Positions 5,459 to 6,331 of a stretch of DNA of 6,331 bases are shown piece after piece (position 1 is the first letter of the stretch; every line of letters begins with the position of its first letter). Location: positions 1-6,331 of the forward strand of contig JAKLLP010000130.1 of NCBI GenBank assembly GCA_023150055.1, given 5' to 3'. The notes under the pieces are model-generated. The model saw only the letters and a list, made by a program, of their open reading frames with translations. It made no database searches and was not told where the DNA came from. This DNA comes from Gammaproteobacteria bacterium (GTDB taxonomy: Bacteria > Pseudomonadota > Gammaproteobacteria > Steroidobacterales > GCA-2729495). Both the position numbers and the translations under genes were made by a program.

Positions 5459-6331
5459 ATGACCACTCCTGAGGACGACTGGCCCGAGATCTCCCAACGC
5501 ATATGGGCGGCCCGCTACCGCTGGGACAAGGAGGCCGACATCCGCCAGAGCTGGCGCCGTGTAGCCTCGGCCGTCGCCTCGGTCGAGCAGACGGATCAGC
5601 CGGGCTGGGCGAGACGATTCGAGGATCTTCTCACGGGGTTCCGCTTTCTGCCGGGCGGGCGCATCCTGGCGGGTGCGGGGACACCACACCAGGTGACGCT
5701 CCTTAATTGCTTCGTGATGGGGACGGTCGAGGATTCGCTCGATGGCATCTTCGAGGCGCTCAAGGAGGGCGCCCGGACAATGCAGAGCGGCGGTGGCATC
5801 GGCTACGATTTTTCGACGCTGAGGCCCTACGGCTGGCCCGCCAGGACGAGTGGCACCATAGCTTCCGGCCCCGTCTCGTTTTTGCGGATATGGGATGCGA
5901 TGTGCGCCACGCTGTTGTCCACCGGCGCCCGCCGGGGCGCGATGATGGCCACCCTGCGCTGTGACCATCCCGACATCGAACGTTTCGTGGATGCCAAGCG
6001 CGAGGCGGGCGCCTTGGCGCACTTCAACCTGTCCGTACAGATTACCGATGACTTCATGGCAGCCGTCAGGGCGGGGGCCGACTGGCCGCTGGTGTATCCC
6101 ATGGCGACAGGAGAAAGCGCCTCTGGGCCCGTCCTGGACCGTGTCTGGAGCGCCGACCGGCGGGCGCAGAAATGTCGGGTCGCGCGTGTCGTCCCTGCCC
6201 GCGAGCTTTGGTTGCGAATCCTGCGCGCCGCTTACGACAGTGCGGAACCAGGCGTGCTGTTCGTCGACCAGATCAACCGGGAGAACAATCTGCACGATCA
6301 GGAGCAGCTGTCGGCAACGAACCCCTGCGGA
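5459..6331 (+). CDS. nrdJ: Class II (adenosylcobalamin-dependent) ribonucleotide reductase, N-terminal 291 residues (3' end outside window)
   Basis: The frame is open from ATG 5459 to the last base and lacks a stop only because the window ends. The enzyme reduces ribonucleotides to deoxyribonucleotides in the cytoplasm using a thiyl radical made with coenzyme B12. Residues 64-69 (LPGGRI) and TLLNCFVMG (80-88) hold the first redox cysteine, C84. SGGGIGYDFSTLRP (110-123) and STGARRGAMMATL (154-166) are core barrel motifs, and FNLSVQITD (189-197) carries the substrate-contacting Asn-Leu-Ser-Val. The last residues, SATNPCG, contain N288 and the radical cysteine C290; the following Glu is beyond the end. 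There is no N-terminal ATP-cone, so dATP inhibition of the classical type is not expected. The class II call rests on the overall pattern; the C-terminal part needed to confirm it is missing. An in-frame ATG at 5312 exists, but the family-like N-terminus begins at 5459. A GGA 8 bases upstream is a modest ribosome binding site. Confidence 0.93.
   Translation, partial: MTTPEDDWPEISQRIWAARYRWDKEADIRQSWRRVASAVASVEQTDQPGWARRFEDLLTGFRFLPGGRILAGAGTPHQVTLLNCFVMGTVEDSLDGIFEALKEGARTMQSGGGIGYDFSTLRPYGWPARTSGTIASGPVSFLRIWDAMCATLLSTGARRGAMMATLRCDHPDIERFVDAKREAGALAHFNLSVQITDDFMAAVRAGADWPLVYPMATGESASGPVLDRVWSADRRAQKCRVARVVPARELWLRILRAAYDSAEPGVLFVDQINRENNLHDQEQLSATNPCG

Noticed and set aside
5237..6295. Upstream part of the long minus-strand open frame as an N-terminal domain of the hydrolase
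   Set aside because: It is antisense to the ribonucleotide reductase, shows no family pattern, and the hydrolase domain is complete from the ATG at 5236.

Overview
The window is high-GC bacterial DNA, most likely from a proteobacterium. This rests on GC-rich third codon positions, Shine-Dalgarno sites of the GGAGGA type, and proteins of common proteobacterial families; a genus cannot be named. It holds six recognisable genes plus the 3' end of a seventh, packed closely on both strands. There are no tRNAs, rRNAs, CRISPR arrays or insertion sequences.

Left part (1-3420): the tail of a plus-strand gene (possibly a transporter substrate-binding protein) runs convergently into a minus-strand block of three genes. 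In transcription order these are a UbiD-family prenyl-FMN-type decarboxylase (3420 to 2008), a nitrilase-superfamily protein whose GTG start overlaps the decarboxylase stop (2011 to 935), and a small class I SAM-dependent methyltransferase (841 to 218). The GTGA overlap suggests that the first two proteins are made together. The nitrilase-like protein keeps the Glu and Lys of the triad but has Gly where the nucleophilic Cys should be, so it is probably not a normal nitrilase or amidase.

Middle (3421-4564): a 207-base divergent spacer leads to a plus-strand NAD(P)-binding, NmrA/SDR-like gene with a strong ribosome binding site and an apparent signal peptide. It is broken by a 5-bp tandem duplication (GTTCC GTTCC at 4186-4195). 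Removing one copy restores a 274-residue protein with a normal C-terminal third.

Right part (4565-6331): a minus-strand cysteine hydrolase of the isochorismatase / N-carbamoylsarcosine amidohydrolase type, with an intact Asp-Lys-Cys triad, is divergent from a plus-strand class II (adenosylcobalamin-dependent) ribonucleotide reductase. The reductase leaves the window just after its active-site Asn-Pro-Cys-Gly. A single open frame on the minus strand runs from 6295 to 4565, but only its last 223 codons are the hydrolase; the rest is the antisense shadow of the reductase.

The decarboxylase, nitrilase-like protein, methyltransferase and amidohydrolase-like protein fit an accessory catabolic locus for an aromatic or N-containing compound, but the substrate is not readable from sequence. 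The ribonucleotide reductase is a housekeeping function at the edge. The best candidate for something undescribed is the coupled pair of a UbiD-type decarboxylase and a nucleophile-less nitrilase-fold protein.
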